DNA of 64,000 bases from Labia minor. Lineage: Eukaryota; Arthropoda; Insecta; Dermaptera; Spongiphoridae. This document shows positions 23,093 through 36,081 of this stretch, one piece after another. Each line of letters starts with the position of its first letter. The stretch's first letter is position 1. The notes beneath the pieces are model-generated. The model had not been told where the DNA came from. It made no database searches and worked only from the letters and a program-made list of their open reading frames with translations. A program made the position numbers and the translations under genes. The stretch covers positions 28,723,398 to 28,787,397 of the forward strand of contig OY720347.1 of the NCBI GenBank assembly GCA_963082975.1, read 5' to 3'.

Positions 23093-23567
23093 TTAGGTTG
23101 TTACGAAAGTTCTGTCCGTTTTTATGAGTCTACTTTAAACTTTAATATCTCAGTAAATACTTATTCAATTTAATAGAAATAAACGCCATTTGAATCAGAA
23201 CACTTTTGCCAACATAACACAAGTCAATATAAAAATTGGATGCTCGGGATTCGATAATGTCGACGAAGGCCGTTTTTGCCTGGTCCTGATTGGCGAAGGT
23301 ACTACCAGTGAGAAATTTGTCGAAGTGCTTGAAAACGTGGTGTGGTCGGCTGGCGAGAGGTCTGGGTAGTATGGAGGGTGAGGCAGAACTTCGATACTCA
23401 ATTCGTTTAATTTTTGGACTGAGATTTGTTGTCATGGAGCAGGATCTGAGCTCTCCTGTTGACTTGACGCAATTTTCGATACGATTTCGTCACAATAGGA
23501 CTCTGCTGTGATGGTTTGGCCCGGTTGCAGACACATTAAAACGGACAAAACTTTCGTAACAAACTAA
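23093..23567 (-). mobile_element. Deleted mariner (475 bp) upstream of the Kelch-like gene
   Basis: The terminal inverted repeats TTAGGTTGTTACGAAAGTTC and its complement (with a few mismatches) are flanked by TA. The minus strand retains only the C-terminal transposase part: PHPP.Y.PDLSPADH, HVFKHFDKFL, FANQDQAKTAFVDIIESRA, split between two frames. The repeats and tail resemble the cecropia group that includes Hsmar1. It begins 486 bases upstream of the Kelch-like ATG. Confidence 0.85.
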
Positions 23568-23629
23568 TAACTTTCCTATACCATTTTTATAGTACGATTT
23601 AATTTTTGCTTTAGAATTGGCCTCGGTTT

Positions 23630-24600
23630 AAGCGATTACTTCATTGAAACCAAATCTCTTTTCACCGACCATTCTCTTGACTTCTACAAACAGGGTAAGA
23701 GGCCAGATCTGGGGGGTACGGTGGACGGGAACCAATTCATAGTCCAATTCATGCAATTTCATTGTTTAGAAAATAACAAAAATTATTTCACTAAAAGTGC
23801 TGTATCCTTGAAACAAATCACCTAATCGCTGTAAAAGTTCGACACAAATCATTTGAAAGTTGGCTGATTTGAGATACCCACATTCCAGAATTCTGAGAGT
23901 AGCCCCATCTGTCTAACATCTACGAAATTAATGAATAGTCTATTATTCCAAACTTTTCATGAGCACTTTTCATAACAATATCAATGATTCTAAATAATTT
24001 GACTTATAATATAATTAACTATACAGAAAGTCACTACTGTATGTAAATGTCAACATAACAAAAATAATTTTATTCTCATAAGACTAATACAGATAAATGG
24101 TACAATTTGTATTGTTCTACAGAAAGCTCTTTATATAATTATACAAGTAGAATTAATAACTTTATCTAAAAGACAAATCATTTTAGCAATTGTTCTGGGA
24201 TATTTTCTGAAATCAATGGAGAGGAAACATCATGTAAATAAGCAGGAAGTATTCGAAACGGAAGGGCATTGCCATTGGTATAGAATATGCTATTTTATTT
24301 AATATCATCGTACTTATTTTTGTTGCCTATTCTTTTCAAATGTTTACAAACTATCAAATAGTTGATGTTTAGGGCCGCCGCTATTTGACGGTTTTATTGC
24401 TCGTCTTACTCCAAAATTTAATAGACTTTTATTGTAACTGACGAGGTGGAAATTTTTGGAAACAAATCGAGCAATCTTTCATTGAGCCCTTCATTCACTC
24501 ACCGGTTACTTCACAAATTCTTCTGTATGTTTTACAAGTATTTTTACCTTTTTTATAGTCAAACATCATTATTTTACTCATTTTCCATTCAAAATTACTT
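23630..24600 (-). pseudogene. Decayed mariner transposase copy
   Basis: Minus-strand pieces read, from 24590 down, MSKIMMFDYKKGKNTCKTYR and RICEVTG (transposase N-terminus), KSLLNFGVRRAIK further on, and near 23730 KLHELDYELVP, matching mariner order over about 1 kb. Many stops and shifts are present and no terminal repeats were identified. Confidence 0.5.
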
Positions 24601-24642
24601 TTTACATTAACAATGAATGAATTAGAAAACTATATTAAAAAA

Positions 24643-25156
24643 ATATAAATATAAAAGTTTTTTTATAAAATAATGTTTTTCTAATGGACTAAAAAGAATA
24701 AAATAATTTTTCTATAAGTCTGACAAAATTTATGGATCAATTGCTTCATATTCAACGAAAAACGTTGGGCGCATTTAGTTTTATTTATTTAAAAGAACAA
24801 ACAAGTCAAATTTTTGGAATAATAAAAATTTTATTAAACACATAAACTGACAAATTTTTTTATCTTGCAATAAAATTGATAGGTTTACATATTATCAATC
24901 AAATCCAAAATGGTTGATTATATTAGAAGAAATAGTGTTACTTGTTAATGAAGTGTTTTAATGTGGTATGTATGTATATATATGAATTATAGCTCTATAA
25001 AGGAAGTTAAATGCTTAGAAATCAAATGAAAACTAAAAGCGCCCAACGTTTTTAGTTGAATATGAAGCAATTAATTCATAAACTTTGTTTTATTATTTTA
25101 TTCTTTTTAGTCCATTGGAAAAACGTTATTTTATAAAAAAATTTTATATTTATATT
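24643..25156. mobile_element. MITE / foldback-like element with ~130-bp inverted arms
   Basis: Arm 24643-24782 is inverted at 25028-25156; both contain TCTAATGGACTAAAAAGAAT-type and CGTTGGGCGC motifs and differ by scattered substitutions and small gaps. The centre (about 245 bp) is non-coding. No clear target duplication could be fixed, so the superfamily is open. Confidence 0.7.
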
Positions 25157-25203
25157 ATTTTATTCTTTTTATTGCAATTTTAATTTGATAAATTTATTTA
25201 ATA

Positions 25204-25876
25204 CTAGCTGCTCAGAGCGCCCTCGGCGCTCTTCACATCTAGACGGGGGCTCCGCCCCCTGTCCTCTCGAGTGATACATAGTATTTGGTTAAAAGTCTGT
25301 ATGTAAAAGGTTTTCATCCATTTTGTTTCAATCAGTATCTTACATAAAACAATCATTTTTTTGTGTTCTTGTATATGTTCTATCTATCTATCTATCTACC
25401 TCTGGGCTCTGGCTCTACGTTACACGAAAGTTCTTGGCATCAACAACCACATTTCTCCAAGTGGCCCTATCCTGAGCTATAACCATCTAACTCCTACCCT
25501 TTCCCATCTTTCTCACGTCCCTTCCTACATTGTCCACCCACAGCATCCTTGGTCTTCCAAACGGACGTTTTCCAATCGATCTCTCAATCTCCCCACTAAT
25601 ATATTTTTCCTCTCCCATTCTAGCCACGTGCCCTGCCTATCGCAGCCTTCTCGATTTTATAACCCTAACTATTTCTGGAGATGCATAGAGATCATGCAAT
25701 TCCTTGTTATGCAGTCTCCGTCATTCCCCAGTGTCCTCATCTTTCTTTGGACATAAATGCTGGGAAGAATCCTATTCTCAAATACTCTGAAGCTACTCTC
25801 ATCTCCCTTGGTCATAGACCATACCTCACACCTATATAATTCAACAGGTAAAACAATTGTTTTATATATTTTAAAA
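25204..25876 (-). mobile_element. LINE 3' end with hairpin terminus, near-identical to 1178-1850
   Basis: It matches the copy at the left edge almost base for base over some 670 bases, with the same hairpins, the same TATC run and the same LINE tail, and stops being similar at 25877 where the other copy continues. A shared 3' end with different 5' limits is the pattern of 5'-truncated LINE insertions. The low similarity decay indicates recent activity or duplication. Confidence 0.75.
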
Positions 25877-25879
25877 GCT

Positions 25880-27400
25880 TTTTTTCTATAATATTATAAT
25901 ATATAGACACAAAAAGAAAATAATAAATTTATATATAAAAATTACCTATAACAGTTAAATGTTTATTGATTAATATACTGATGATTATTATTAAAACAAT
26001 ATCGTATTACTAGACAAGTATAGGAATTAGAATATATTCTCTTATCGGAAAATATTGCATTGAATATGACTATATGAGGAAAATGAAATAAGGAAGTTTT
26101 ATTTATTCATACGATCTTATAGAATATTTTTTTATAAAAAATAATATATTTAATTTAATTACTTAGAATATTATATTTAATTTATATTAAATTTAATAGA
26201 ATGTCAAATTTTATTTTATATTTGATTCTTTTTTTTTTTAAATAATTAGAAATCAAAAAAATTTGTTCGGCTCACCGATTCTGTTATTGATGGTTCATTG
26301 CACAATCAAAATAACTCATATACATAATGATTAAATATTATATAAAAATTAATTCAAATGAGTCTTTAATATAAAAAATAAATAGGAAATATATAGGGAA
26401 ATATCAATATGATTTGTTTATATAATTAATTTTATCTCTAATATTTAGAATCTGTGCGAGTTCACTTTAGTATTTAATAGTTAAATTTTTGAAAATTTAT
26501 TGTAAATAGAGGAAATTACATTTAACTAACTTGAGATTGAAAAATAAAAAAATGAATTATTTTGCTAAAAACGTAAAAATTGACTAATTAGACTTTTTAA
26601 AATTTTTCTCAAATTATTTTAATGTTAAACTACTATTTTTTATAACTCTAATTTTATGTTGTCGGACTCACATTATAATACTGTTAATGACCTCTCTATA
26701 TTCTCTCTATGTAACTTTTTAATTGATTTTGAATGTTTACAAAACAAATGATAACATTTTTAAAAAATCTGTCCTTGTATGATGAAAATTTTTTTTATTT
26801 TTATTTATAAGTCGCAATAAAGATAATCTTCAGATTTTTAATTTTATTCTGTGTTTATTAATAATATTGATAATAAATATTCTTAATGAAAGGTGAAATT
26901 TTAACATCCATTTGAAGTTGGACAATTTTTATTATTGAAACTTATTCTTAAAAAATTAAAATAATTGTTTTATAGCTATGTTTAACATAATATTAATAAT
27001 GAAATCATTAAATTTTTTACTTTTTTAACATAATATTAATAATGAAATCATTAAATTTTTTACATTTTTCTACTTTTTTTAAAATATCTCTAATGGATTT
27101 ACTTAATTCTAAAATGTTTCAAACCATCTATAAATCATTATTAAAACACATTTAATGTATTTAATGTATGTATGTATTTTAATGTATTTTGCAATATGTT
27201 TAAAATTATTTTTGAATTTGAGAAGAGTTAAGTAAATGATAATTATATTATTTTGTAAGTATGATTCAAATTTGTCTTGAAGGCGGTAAAGATGCGGGAA
27301 TTAATTATCAGAAACTTTCGAAATTCGGAATGGGTTAAAATAAGGTGACGCTGTATCATCAATTTTATTTAACTTTAAATAGGCGCCATTATATGTTTTA
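25880..27400. other. A+T-rich spacer, nothing but a short direct repeat
   Basis: No gene is seen. A direct repeat of about 40 bases (AACATAATATTAATAATGAA and following) occurs twice at about 26980-27063. Confidence 0.5.
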
Positions 27401-27765
27401 CCTTTGCCCTCTTATGTCGCCATACAAGCAACATACATTATTTGGGATCAAATTTAGATAATATTCATTTAATTAAATTTATTTTCAATTAATTTAAATA
27501 ATGTTTTCACAAGAAATATGATATACTTAAATAAAATATTTTGTATTAAATAATCGTATTCATTATCGTAGTATGACTAATTAATAAATTTAATAATAAA
27601 TAAATAATTTAAATAATATATATTTTAATTTTAATTTAAATAATATATATCTTTTAGAAATTTTCGATATTTCATTACTTTTGTAGAGAACGTCACGCGA
27701 TAAATACTCAAGTGTATGTCTAATTTATATTTGTGTTATAATTTGAAATTTTTTAAAATATAAAA

Positions 27766-29873
27766 ATGCCCAAACGACATTTACAAAAAGAAATTATAAA
27801 TGAATTGGAAAGTAGTGATGACGAATTTTATTTGGACTCGTATGGCCATGAAGAAATAAATTCCTCTAGTAATAGTGACAGGGAAAGTTTTGAAGAAGAG
27901 GAAATTGATATTAGCACAGATAGTGATATCGTAGTTGATAAAAAAAGAACAGTGCCTTTACCAACGAGTTCAAGCAGCAGTGATGAGAATACCACTAAAA
28001 GGACAGACAACTATGGGCCATGGGTGGACGTCACTCTTCAAGACAATGTGCCATATAGGATCGATTTTACTTCCGGCCAAAAAACTGAAGGCCCACAAAT
28101 CCCAGATAACTGCACAAAACGTACAGATTTTTTTAAACTTTTTTTTTTTGATGAATTTATCGAAAAAATAGTAGAAGAGACAAATATTTATGCTCAAAAT
28201 AAAATAGAAAAAAAGTCGAATTGGCAGTCGTGGGACTGGCCGACAGAAGTGAAAACTTGTGCGTAAGAAATTTGAAAGCAGACGGAATGCGCACCAGCTT
28301 CACGAGAAAAATGAAATTTATATACGTATATATATATATATATATAAAATTCATAATTATTTTTTTCAGCAAACTGATTATTATTACAAAAATATTAAAA
28401 ATACGATGTGTATGAATATATATATATATGTCTGTCTGTCTGTGTGTGTGTCTGTCAAATACTCAAAAACTACCCGTCCGATTGCGATGAAACTTTCAGG
28501 GATTGTTGTGGGCGTCCCAGGGAAGGTTTTAGTGTAGTTAAATCCAAAATTACGTGGGTTGATGTTACCGTAGAAGAAATTACTGCATTTATTGGAGTTA
28601 TCCTAAATATGGGCACAATTACTGTTAGTAATCTGCAAGAATATTGGTCCCAAAATTTCAACTCAAAAATTCCTTTCTTTGGTAGTATATTTAGAAGAGA
28701 AAGATTTATGCAAATATTTTGGATGCTTCACTTATATAAGAATAATCCAAATAACCAAAGTCTTAGAGCCCGAACACATAAAGTTAGCCATTATTTAGAA
28801 TTTTTAAATAAAAAATTCAAAAAACATTTTGTTCCGTCAAGAGAAATCTCAGTTGATGAGTCAGTGGTGGGATTCAAAGGGAAAATATGTTTTCTGACAT
28901 ATAATCCAAATAAACCTACCAAGTGGGGAATAAGAATATATGTACTGCCAATACAGGGTATATATATTCAATTTTACCCTATTATGGAAGCTTGTCTTCA
29001 GAAGATTTACACGACCTGATCTTCTCACAAGTACAAGAATAGCACTAAAATTGTGCCAAGACTTATTGGATAGCAATCCTGGTAGTAAAGGATACCATAT
29101 ATATACGGATAGGTACTACACAAGCTTACCACTTGCACAAGAACTGCTAAAGCTAAATATATATACAACAGGAACTATACAAAATAATAGAATACCATAT
29201 TCAATAAAAAAACCAAAGTTTTCTCAAAACAATACATTTGCCTGCAGATCAGAAAATTTGCTATTGTTGGTATGGAAAGATAAACGTGTCGTCACTATAC
29301 TTAGCAGCTGGGACGTTTCAGGTACTCAACCAATAACTAGAAGAGTACGTGGAGGTAATATCCAAGTTATAGATAAGCCAATTGTAATTGTTAATTACAA
29401 TAAATATATAGGAGGCGTAGATCGAGCCGACTCATATTCAGCGTCATATTGTTTTCCGAGAAAATCATTGAAATGGTGGCGGAAATTATTTTTTTGGGGA
29501 CTTGAATTATGTAGTGTGAATGCATATTTACCATATAAAATAACTCAAAATCGCCAAAATAAACGACCAATGACGCATTTAAAGTTTGTTCGAGAAATAG
29601 TAGATGGACTGACAGCAAACTACCGAAAGGGATCAAAAATTGCAGGTAACCATCAGCGTCAGACAAGGAAGAACGACTAAACGGCAAATTGCATATTTTG
29701 CGTAAAAATGAAGTAAAGAAAAAGGACTGTTTAGTATATATGTTCTGACCGAAAAGTCAAAGGAGGAAGACATGAAACAAGATATATCTGCAATACATGT
29801 ACTCTAAAACCAGGATTACATATTGGGGAATGTTTTGAACGATATCATACAATGCAAAACTATAAAATGTAAT
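27766..29873 (+). pseudogene. piggyBac transposase, broken by an insertion and frameshifts
   Basis: The first frame (27766-28266) starts MPKRHLQ and has an acidic, serine-rich N-terminal region typical of the family. It is cut by an inserted repeat at about 28225-28535. The second frame resumes at about 28536 (TWVDVTVEEITAFIGVILNM) and carries the first catalytic aspartate in ISVDESVVGFKGK; it is lost by a shift near 28965. The third (to 29680) has the second aspartate in YTDRYYTS and the third in GGVDRADSYS. Beyond another stop, 29740-29873 encodes a cysteine-rich tail (YICNTCTLKPG...GECFERYH) like the C-terminal zinc-binding domain. Catalytic residues are retained, but the gene is not functional as it stands. 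It appears PGBD4-like. Confidence 0.88.
28225..28535 (+). repeat. Repeat inserted in the piggyBac transposase
   Basis: The insertion begins near GTCGTGGGACTGGCCGACAG, includes TA and TCTG/TG microsatellites, and ends after AAAACTACCCGTCCGATTGC and GATTGTTGTGGGCGTCCC. The opening is found again, inverted, at 38760-38840. It has no coding capacity. Confidence 0.6.
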
Positions 29874-30283
29874 TTTTTTATACATAACTTGTACTATTTA
29901 AGACTTTTTATTTTTCATATCATTAAGGCTAGTAATAAAAAACATAATGAATCCTCATAATTTTATGTAGTACAGCATTATTTTAGCTTTTCATGTGTAT
30001 CCTATGTGTTTCTTCCAATTTAGAAGTAAGTTTTATTTTTTTTTTTAATTTTGAAAAATCATAATGTATATACATATATTAACAGTTATATAGATTTTCA
30101 TTTTTCAAAGGAGTGTAAGATGATTAAATATGTTTATTTTCATAATTTTTTCTACTAAACCGAAAAGTTAAATTGTAATATGTTCGCATGAAAATATTTT
30201 CCTTTTGATCGAATATGAAAAAAAAATTCCGAGTTGATGAGTAGTCTTATCGAATATATATACGAGTGCAAAGGGTTAAAATA

Positions 30284-30780
30284 CAGTAGAACCTCGATAA
30301 CTCAAATCTCGGTAACTTAAAAACCTCTATAACTTCAAAAAATAATATGTTCCCTTCCCATCAGAGTCCAAAACCACAATAACTTAAAATACGTAACCTT
30401 TATAACTTAAATAAGTAATCTCTGTATTGGCCCTCAGAAGCTGAAATCTTGAAGAAACAAGAATCAGGAGAAAGTCTTCAACGTAAAAGACGAAAAATTG
30501 CTGAATTCCCTAATTTAGAACAATATTTGTTTACGTGGTTCAAACAGTGTCGAAACAAAAACATCAGTACTGAAAGAAAAAGCTGAAGAGTTCGCTAATT
30601 CGCTGAAAATCAAAAATTTTAAAGCCAGCAATGGCTAATTAGAAGCAATAGAAAAATTAGAAGAATAGATTGGAAGAGATTCAAGATAAGTAGATATAAT
30701 TGGAAAATAATGGTGTTTAAGTCAAGACAAAAACTTCTGATCAAAGGAGTCAGAGAATTCGCTTAATGAATATAATTATC
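30284..30780 (+). mobile_element. pogo/Tigger-type transposon fragment
   Basis: It starts with TA then CAGTAGAACCTCGATAACTC, the characteristic Tigger-like terminal repeat. The plus strand, through stops, encodes LEQYLFTWFKQCRNKNIST, then EKAEEFANSLKIKNFKASNGW, matching the CENP-B-type DNA-binding domain of Tigger transposases. The catalytic part and the right end are missing. It begins 9 bases past the piggyBac end. Confidence 0.75.
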
Positions 30781-33700
30781 TGTTATCCATCGTTAAATAT
30801 CTAATAAATACATATTAAAAATTATTAATAAAAATATTAGTTATGTTTCTATTTTTTGTAAATGTATGATATAAGTTTACATACGTATATTTAATATAAG
30901 CGTATAATCTATAATCTATATATAGAGATTCGCTCAATTTATTATTTATTATTATAATCGTTGTAAAAATAAGATATTATATCTTTTTAGATTCTACTCT
31001 AAGTTTATCATTTTAGAAAATTCATGCTTTATGAAGAATCTGCAGTGGGATTTGGCTTTGAGGGGAAGTAGAAACATGAGTTGAATTTCAAATAAACCCT
31101 CAAAATTGCCTATTATAAAAGAAAATTATATTACAAAGAAAAATATATTTTTCGAATGTAAATCAAAGAGAGTATTTCAAATTTATTTGCAACCCCTCCT
31201 CCCAGAGCCGAGCCACTGAATTTAATTTGAGAGATGAAAATACAAAATATTTTTTACATTTATTGATTTGAAATGCTAGCTATGAAACTCAAAAAGTACA
31301 TTAAAATTTTATTTTTTATTAAATTGATTGATTAGAGTAAATATTTCACTACTAGTATTTCAAAATTAAAGAATAGGAATGACAATTTGAAAGAGTAAGT
31401 CTGATAAAATTCCAATCCATCAATATCAGCATGAATTTCAATAGACTGTCGGTATTTATAAAAAATTCTTAAATAAAGGGTGGGAGAATATTTAAATCAT
31501 AATATAAAATCAGTTTTTGTTGTATAATCGGTGTTTCTTGAACTAATTTTTCTTGACCTTTTAGAGGGCAGGTGAATGGACCTTTACGTATAATCAATCG
31601 ATAGAAAAGTTCATTATCACCAGCTACTGGATATTTTAAACTTAAATTAAATTAATATAGAATTATGTGATAAACACTTAGTAATTTGTTTATTTATTTG
31701 TATTAAATAAATTCTTTTAGATTAATGTTTAATTTTTTTGAACAAGTATTTCATTGAATATTAATTAATCTCTTTCAGCTTGATAAAATGCGGATTTTTT
31801 TATTGAAAGTTGGAACGTAAAAGTAACGATATCCCTATAAATGAATAACCAATGTCCTTTACGCAATATTGTAATTACTAGGGGAAATGAAGTCCCCTAA
31901 TTCGTAGAGTATTAAATGAAATTTAAGCACCCCTCGAGATTAAACTTTTGAAATTGGAAGGTTTATTGCGAAAGCTCCAAATTCACTAGAACTAATAATT
32001 ATATGAACTTTTTTAAGGTTATAAATATAAATTGTTATTTAAAATATATAAAAATTTTATATTATAATTATAAAGTCTCATCTATATATAAATAAAATAA
32101 GTAATAAATTCTATAATTTTTGCAATATTTTCAATTTATTAATATTATATTTACAAAATATATGAACAAATTTTACTAATGATTTTTAATTAAAAAACAT
32201 GAAATATGAATATATATCAACAAAAAGAATATTAAATATGTATTTTAATTTTCGATTTTAATTGAATTATTGAATCCTTTATAAAAGTAATATTTAATTT
32301 ATTAGTTTTTTCCACATTGAAAACATTCTTAATTTGAGAATAATATTGAATTTATTATTTTTTTCAATTATAATAAATAGTATATAAATAACAAATACAT
32401 AGATATTTATCACAATATTTGAATTGAAGCTAATACACATAACAATAACAATTTATATTTTAACATTATTCATTCCTTTTATTATTTTTTTAAATATCTT
32501 AACAACAAAGAATAACCTTAAAGATAATAATAATATATATATATATATAGAATATAGATAGATAATATATACTATATAATTAAAAGGATCCAATAAACAG
32601 TAATTCAAAATGTATTTATATTTATAAAGGATATAGTAAAATATTTGAAATATATTAAGACACAATGAAATGATAAAGAAAATATAAATTGTATTGTTTA
32701 ATTCAAGATGAGTTACATATTTTTTATTTAATATAATATTTAAAAAAAAGTTATTATATATATGATATTAAATAAATAAAGAATATGATTCATTACTCAC
32801 TCGGCTGAGCTGAGGTTGGTCTAGAGCACGGAAAGCACAGCATCCAGGGGTCGTTCTGTCATGTCGCTACTTGATACAATAACTAACATCAAGTTCTCTG
32901 AGGCGGCGTAAGGCCGTCTGCTATGATCCCTTTCTGCTCCTGGAGCCTGGAAAGCTGTGGGTCAGCAAACGCATGCGCAAATTTAATGTCCCTTTGCCTA
33001 CCTTCCCGCGAAAACATTTGTCAATAATCGTTTTCAAGTTCGATATCTACTCGAAAGCTGGCGGTAGTTTCCTGATAAATTATTGATAAGATAAATGTAA
33101 TTTTTGAATAACAATATATAAGCCACACCTTCCTAAATGTTTCATTCAATTGGAAAAACAATTGATACACTAACTTGAATATTTACTAGAAGAGCTCTTT
33201 TATATTTTTGTTTTGAATTATGCATGAAAAATAAAAAAAAACAATGGTTTCTAAAAATTTCCTCCGAGAAATCCTATATAAACAAGCTGATGGGAGCATA
33301 ACACAAAATGCTCTTATCACCCTATAATTAAACATTTTTTATACAGATTATACTAGTTATTTTAATTATCAATATTGTTCTTATTTCATATTTATTTATC
33401 AATATGATTATAAATATGAGAACATTAGATATTTCAAATAATAAAAGGTACTTTAGATTTTGAGGAAGTCATCATGAAAAACATTAAATATAATCAAATC
33501 ATCGTAATTTCTAATGATTATAAATTGATTTTATTATTACCTCTTATATTTTATTTTTTCAATTTGTTGTACTCTTTCCATTAATTTCTTATGATTGGTT
33601 TGTTTAAAAGCAAACCAACCGCACTTGTCTCATTAGTTAGTTTTACACTTATTATATAAAATATGTAAAGCGTTTTCCATTAAGACAACCTTTTTTGAAA

Positions 33701-35870
33701 TTTAATAAAAAAAAGAAAATGTAGTTGTTTTTATTGCAATAAAGAAAATACAACATTGAGGTTATGAATGGAACAAAAAATGCACCCACTAATTCTTTTG
33801 ATGAAACTTTCAGGGCTCAATTTAATTAATGTCTTGTCTTTTAATTCAGGAATTGGTTTGGATTATCAAGTTCGCAATGGGTCAAATCAAAAAAAAATTC
33901 CTAATTCACTTATTGCTGTTAGATCCATTCTTGAAATTGATTGTTTTGTCCATGCATAACCTCATTGCAATAATACCTAAACTTTCAAGAATTGTGTTTT
34001 TTTTTAAATTTGATAAGAGACAGTCTTAATGAGAGACACTCATAAATATTATTTAATAATTATTGCATTCTGACTAAAACTAGTTATTTACTTTAATTTA
34101 AAGCATGGAATTTGCTAGAATAAAATAATACATTTTTTGATAATTTATCATAAAATTATCTATTTCAATTAAATTAGAAAAATAAATCGTTTTTTTAATC
34201 TAACTCATTTTCGAATATTAATTTGTTGTTGACACAAAAAGTAGAAAACGAAAATAGGTTATTATCAAATTTTATGAAATTGATATTAAATATCTGAAAT
34301 AAGATCTTATTCTTTTTTTGAGATATTTGTTTATTATTAAATGTAAAACTTTTTCATATTCATTCTATTAATTTTTTTTTTCAAGTATCTAAATATATTA
34401 TAATTACATAGATTATAAATATTATCTAATGATGATTTATTTCGAAATAATTTTATTTTATTATTTTGTGTTTTTATTTTTTGTTATCTTAATCAACATC
34501 GAAAATATCCTGTTAAGCAATTTGATAAACATGAAACATTCACCCATAAAATTATAATTATCATATTTTATTTTGATTTTATTTATACATAAATATAAAT
34601 CCGATATAAAGAAAATAAATTCTTTATTATTATATTTATTTTAAATATTAGTCGATATTATATAATTATAATTAAATAAACATAAAATTATTTTATTCAC
34701 TTCTTTATAATGCATTATAATTTTATATAATGTTTATATTTATAAAAAATTGATAAGAAAAAAGTAAAACTTAATACTTATAACATGTACCCCAATAAAA
34801 ATAAATAAATACAATGAAATTTTACATATAAATTAATTATATATCTATAAGTTTTACAATTCAATAAATATTTACATTTTTGTGATAGAAAATAAATAAA
34901 AAATAATATATAATATTTAATAATGTATAATAGTATTAATTAATTATTAATTACAGATTAGGAATATAATAGTTTACGTCTTTTGCTTCTCACACAAAAA
35001 TTTATTTATTTAAAAAAAATATATTTATATAAAATAATTGCAAGAAATGGCTAGAATGAGTTTAATTTGGAACGACAATTGTATAAAAATATAGAATAAA
35101 ATATTAAATATGTTATATTTTTTCTATAAAGCTATTAAATAAAGAGATTCATCATTTACTAATATCCTTCAAAAAGAATGTCAGGCACAATTTAGTGAAT
35201 CATGGACAATTTATTTCACTTATCTATAAATTAAACATTTATAATTTTCAAAAAAATTTAAAATTTACAAATAATTTTCCAGAAAATTATAAATTTATTT
35301 TTTGTTTATTTTTATGCAAATTAAAAATTAGTTTAACGACAGTTTAGCCTCTTTTAGATTTATTAAATTTACAATAATGTAGAAAGCTGTGTTATGATAT
35401 GAGATAAGAGAAAAAATATTAATATATAGCCAGACACTTTATGAAATAACTTCTTTTATTTTATATAAGTAAAAATAAATTTTAAAATTCAAATTATTAT
35501 ATTCAAGTTTATGTATAATAACTAAAATGCTTTGATAGCTTCTTCTAGTCATCAATTTCAGATTATACTGAATTACCCGATAATCTAATAAATAAATGTG
35601 AAACATCTGGTAAAAAAAAATTCAAGTTATCCTTATTCATTTTTTTTTTAAAGTTTATACTTAGTTTTATGAAATAATTTTCATTTCTATTAAAATAAAA
35701 CTTCAAAACATCTTTCTTGTAGAAACTTGAACACAATGTTATTTTTAGGTAGAAGGACCATCTAAACGCTTCAAACACAGTTTGAAAATTCTCAGGTGAT
35801 TTATGTTATTACCATTGAGAGTTTTTCAAAATGAACATTCTTTGGAATTCGTATATTGTTTCAAAACAGC
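30781..35870. other. A+T-rich intergenic DNA, with one GC-rich island
   Basis: Apart from 32797-33070, described separately, no gene, RNA or clear repeat is visible. The frames at 33768-34029 and 35563-35778 are not recognisable and look like chance. Confidence 0.45.
32797..33070. other. GC-rich island of unknown function
   Basis: About 270 bases (CTCACTCGGCTGAGCTGAGG ... GAAAGCTGGCGGTAGTTTCC) have near-balanced base composition within very A+T-rich DNA. No long frame or clear terminal repeat is present. It could be a non-coding exon or promoter, or the head of a dispersed element. Confidence 0.3.
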
Positions 35871-35877
35871 AAAAAAA

Positions 35878-36081
35878 TCAAACTTTAGATATCTCATTAG
35901 GAACTTTATCTAAGGGCAAAGTAGAACTCGAGGCTGAGAATCTATTATTATTTTTGAACATGGTTTCAATTTCAGATAGTGTTTTGCCATGAGTTTCTGG
36001 CATAAAAAACCAAAGATATATTATTGAAATTGCACTGATGATACTGAAAATGTAGAATACCCCACTTGTAGAAGGTAAATT
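35878..36081 (-). CDS. Sugar transporter, exon 9 (TM12 and tail)
   Basis: Residues 436-502: GVFYIFSIISAISIIYLWFF, then MPETHGKTLSEIETMF and a serine-rich cytoplasmic tail ending NEISKV. PET-GK is the final family motif. Confidence 0.94.
   Translation of the reverse strand, partial: NLPSTSGVFYIFSIISAISIIYLWFFMPETHGKTLSEIETMFKNNNRFSASSSTLPLDKVPNEISKV

Larger units (their letters stand above)
27401..30275 (+). mobile_element. piggyBac-type DNA transposon, inactivated
   Basis: The right end reads ...GAGTGCAAAGGG followed by TTAA, the piggyBac target; the left end CCTTTGCCCTC, preceded by TTTA, is its degraded inverted partner. Between them is a piggyBac transposase in pieces. The length (about 2.9 kb including a ~310-bp insertion) suits the superfamily. 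Confidence 0.75.

Noticed and set aside
27960-28372. Minus-strand frames within the piggyBac region
   Set aside because: They are shadows of the transposase and of the inserted repeat.
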